A program made the translations under genes and the position numbers. Under the pieces are notes generated by a model. It had not been told where the DNA came from. It made no database searches and worked only from the letters and a program-made list of their open reading frames with translations. Below are positions 9,812 through 11,365 of a stretch of DNA of 11,365 bases, one piece after another. The first letter of the stretch is position 1; every line of letters starts with the position of its first letter. The DNA is from a candidate division WS6 bacterium GW2011_GWC2_36_7 (GTDB taxonomy: Bacteria > Patescibacteriota > Dojkabacteria > SC72): the NCBI GenBank assembly GCA_000991805.1, contig LBSF01000011.1:1-11365 (forward strand), given 5' to 3'.

Positions 9812-11365
9812 ATCCTTCCCGATACTGTCGTGAACTTCTAGGGTAGTTTCTAAGGCTGCAGCACTTCGCAATATATCACAAGCCTTGTCCTTAAACTCCT
9901 CTACCCTGTTTTCTTTGACTTCGAATACAAATTCGTCGTGGATCTGAAGTAATATATATGCTTCTCCGTCAAATTCTTTTTCAATTAACTCATTGAGCCT
10001 TACCATACCTAGCTTCATAATGTCTGCTTCTGTACCTTGTATTGGCATATTTACAGCTTCCCTTAGCGCTGCTCTCCTTGCAGTAATATTGTGTGATTTA
10101 ACAGCAGCTATTCTTCTTGTAGTTCCAAGCATGCTTTGCACATATCCCCTCTTGTATGCTTCCTTTTCGAGTATTCGAATGTAATTTTCAACTCCGGCAT
10201 AATGTTCAAAGTAATTTCTAATGTATTCAGATGCTTTCTGGGCATCAATATTTAGTAGTCTTGCTAAGCCAAATGATGTTTGTCCGAAAAGGATTGCGAA
10301 GTTAACTGTCTTACCCACCCCTCTCTCTGCTTTCGTGACATCCTCTATCTCTTTTTCCAATATTCTTGCGGCTGTAGCTTTGTGTATATCCAACCCATCT
10401 GTGAAGTCCTTTATGAGCAAGTCATCTCTCGATATGTCTGCCATGATTCTTAACTCCATCTGTGCATAGTCCATTCCTACAAACTTAAATCCATCATTAG
10501 GGACAAATGCTTTTCTGAGTTTTTCAGACCATGTGCCGGATGCTGGCAAATTTTGCATATTTGGATTAGCGGAAGAGAATCTTCCAGAAGTAGTACCTGC
10601 TTGCTTAAAGTCTGTATGGATTGATGTATTGGAATCTTTTTGAGCCATTTCAAGTAATGGTGCTGTATATGTGCCATATACCTTTGAGACCTCTCGGTAT
10701 TCTAAAAGTTTCTCTACACATGGGTGTGCACCTATCAATCCAGAGAGAACATCTTCTCTTGTAGATTGTTTTCCTACTACTGGTAATTGCAATTCATTGA
10801 ACAGTACATCTCCCAATTGCTTTGGGGAATTGAGGTTGAATTCATGTCCAACAGAATCATATATTTCCTTAGATAGCCTATCCATTGTACTTTTTACTTC
10901 TGTATCTAAAGCTTTAAGATATCCTGCATCAATCTTTATACCTCTCCTCTCCATTTTTCCAAGTATCTCTGCAACTGGCATTTCTACCTTTTTAAGAACA
11001 TTGATCAGGTAATCTCCATCAACTTTTAGATATTCTTTAATGCTCTTTAGTGTATATTCGTACAGTTCAGTTTCATTAGCTTTCTTCGTTTCTTTCTCTC
11101 TAATTTCAACAATCGCATCTAATATATCCGTCATTCTAAGTGGGGAGAGTTTTTCTTCAAATATCTTCCCCGCATAATCAAAGGCTAGATCTTTAAATGT
11201 TAATGTTTTCTTCCCAGAACTAATTGTGTGAGCAAAAAGCATTGTATCAAAGGATTTGTCGTAGTTTAGTACAATATGCTTTTGTGCGGTTAGTTCCTCC
11301 CAATTGTAGAATGTGGTTATGCAATCCTGAGGTATCTGGGTATCAATCTCCTTAAAAAGACTGTC
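9794..11365 (-). CDS. polA: DNA polymerase I, C-terminal part (truncated by window edge)
   Basis: About 523 residues are present, with the frame open to the right edge. The ATG at 11242 is internal (SFDTM context), not the start. The window holds the end of the 3'-5' exonuclease-like domain (FDTMLFAHTI, then LTFKDLAFDYAG), the thumb (VEMPVAEILGKMERRGIKID, SPKQLGDVLF) and a complete polymerase domain. TSGRFSSANPNMQNLP precedes motif A DYAQMELR (Asp299, Glu304 in window numbering). Motif B has Arg348, Lys352, Phe356 and, at the E. coli Tyr766 position, Phe360. Motif C is QIHDEFVFEV (His476, Asp477). All catalytic residues are present. A Y-x3-D (YLKVD) may be exonuclease motif III, but the exonuclease segment looks shortened, so proofreading activity is uncertain. 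Any 5'-nuclease domain would lie outside the window. It is the first visible gene of the polA/winged-helix/ligase cluster. Confidence 0.95.
   Translation of the reverse strand, partial: DSLFKEIDTQIPQDCITTFYNWEELTAQKHIVLNYDKSFDTMLFAHTISSGKKTLTFKDLAFDYAGKIFEEKLSPLRMTDILDAIVEIREKETKKANETELYEYTLKSIKEYLKVDGDYLINVLKKVEMPVAEILGKMERRGIKIDAGYLKALDTEVKSTMDRLSKEIYDSVGHEFNLNSPKQLGDVLFNELQLPVVGKQSTREDVLSGLIGAHPCVEKLLEYREVSKVYGTYTAPLLEMAQKDSNTSIHTDFKQAGTTSGRFSSANPNMQNLPASGTWSEKLRKAFVPNDGFKFVGMDYAQMELRIMADISRDDLLIKDFTDGLDIHKATAARILEKEIEDVTKAERGVGKTVNFAILFGQTSFGLARLLNIDAQKASEYIRNYFEHYAGVENYIRILEKEAYKRGYVQSMLGTTRRIAAVKSHNITARRAALREAVNMPIQGTEADIMKLGMVRLNELIEKEFDGEAYILLQIHDEFVFEVKENRVEEFKDKACDILRSAAALETTLEVHDSIGKDLSELK

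Noticed and set aside
11240..11242. ATG as the start of the polymerase gene
   Set aside because: The frame continues upstream to the window edge with polymerase I-like sequence (FDTM context), so the Met is internal.

Overview
The window is dominated by a complete bacterial ribosomal RNA operon on the minus strand. Read from right to left, the order is promoter, leader, 16S, tRNA-Ile(GAU), tRNA-Ala(UGC), 23S, 5S and a strong intrinsic terminator (about 6721 down to 1046). The rRNAs are clearly bacterial: the anti-Shine-Dalgarno is intact and the spacer holds the classical Ile/Ala tRNA pair. They differ from the usual bacterial consensus, however. The 16S 530 loop carries several substitutions, the 27F and 515F primer sites have mismatches, and the 23S is about 230 nt longer than that of E. 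coli. Together with the low GC content and compact gene packing, this suggests a Candidate Phyla Radiation (Patescibacteria) genome. That placement is inference, and I would not name a class.

Layout. 1-692 (+): 3' part of a TatD-family metal-dependent hydrolase whose style (Lys-rich, almost no Arg, GLYPEE motif) differs from the rest of the window. 694-733: an inverted repeat between convergent genes, which also contains an archaeal-looking TATA box. 736-969 (-): small unrecognised ORF behind its own candidate promoter. 1046-6721 (-): rrn operon with matched pre-16S and pre-23S processing stems. 6722-6978: divergent promoter region. 6979-7482 (+): FMN-binding split-barrel (PNPOx-like) protein behind a near-perfect sigma70-type promoter. 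7486-11365 (-): a DNA-metabolism cluster transcribed in the order polA (partial, runs off the right edge), a membrane-anchored winged-helix protein, and an ATP-dependent DNA ligase.

The last cluster is a coherent unit. A DNA polymerase I and an ATP-dependent ligase could together fill and seal gaps, and the small protein between them joins a predicted membrane segment to a DeoR-type DNA-binding domain. The ligase start codon is coupled to the stop of that small gene. A candidate internal promoter sits in the end of polA.

The most notable signals are: compensated base changes in the otherwise near-universal 530 pseudoknot of 16S rRNA (both members of two tertiary pairs changed together); an A at the sarcin cleavage position (G2661) of the 23S sarcin-ricin loop; and the possible archaeal origin, or assembly chimerism, of the left end. 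I found no CRISPR array, transposase or phage gene.
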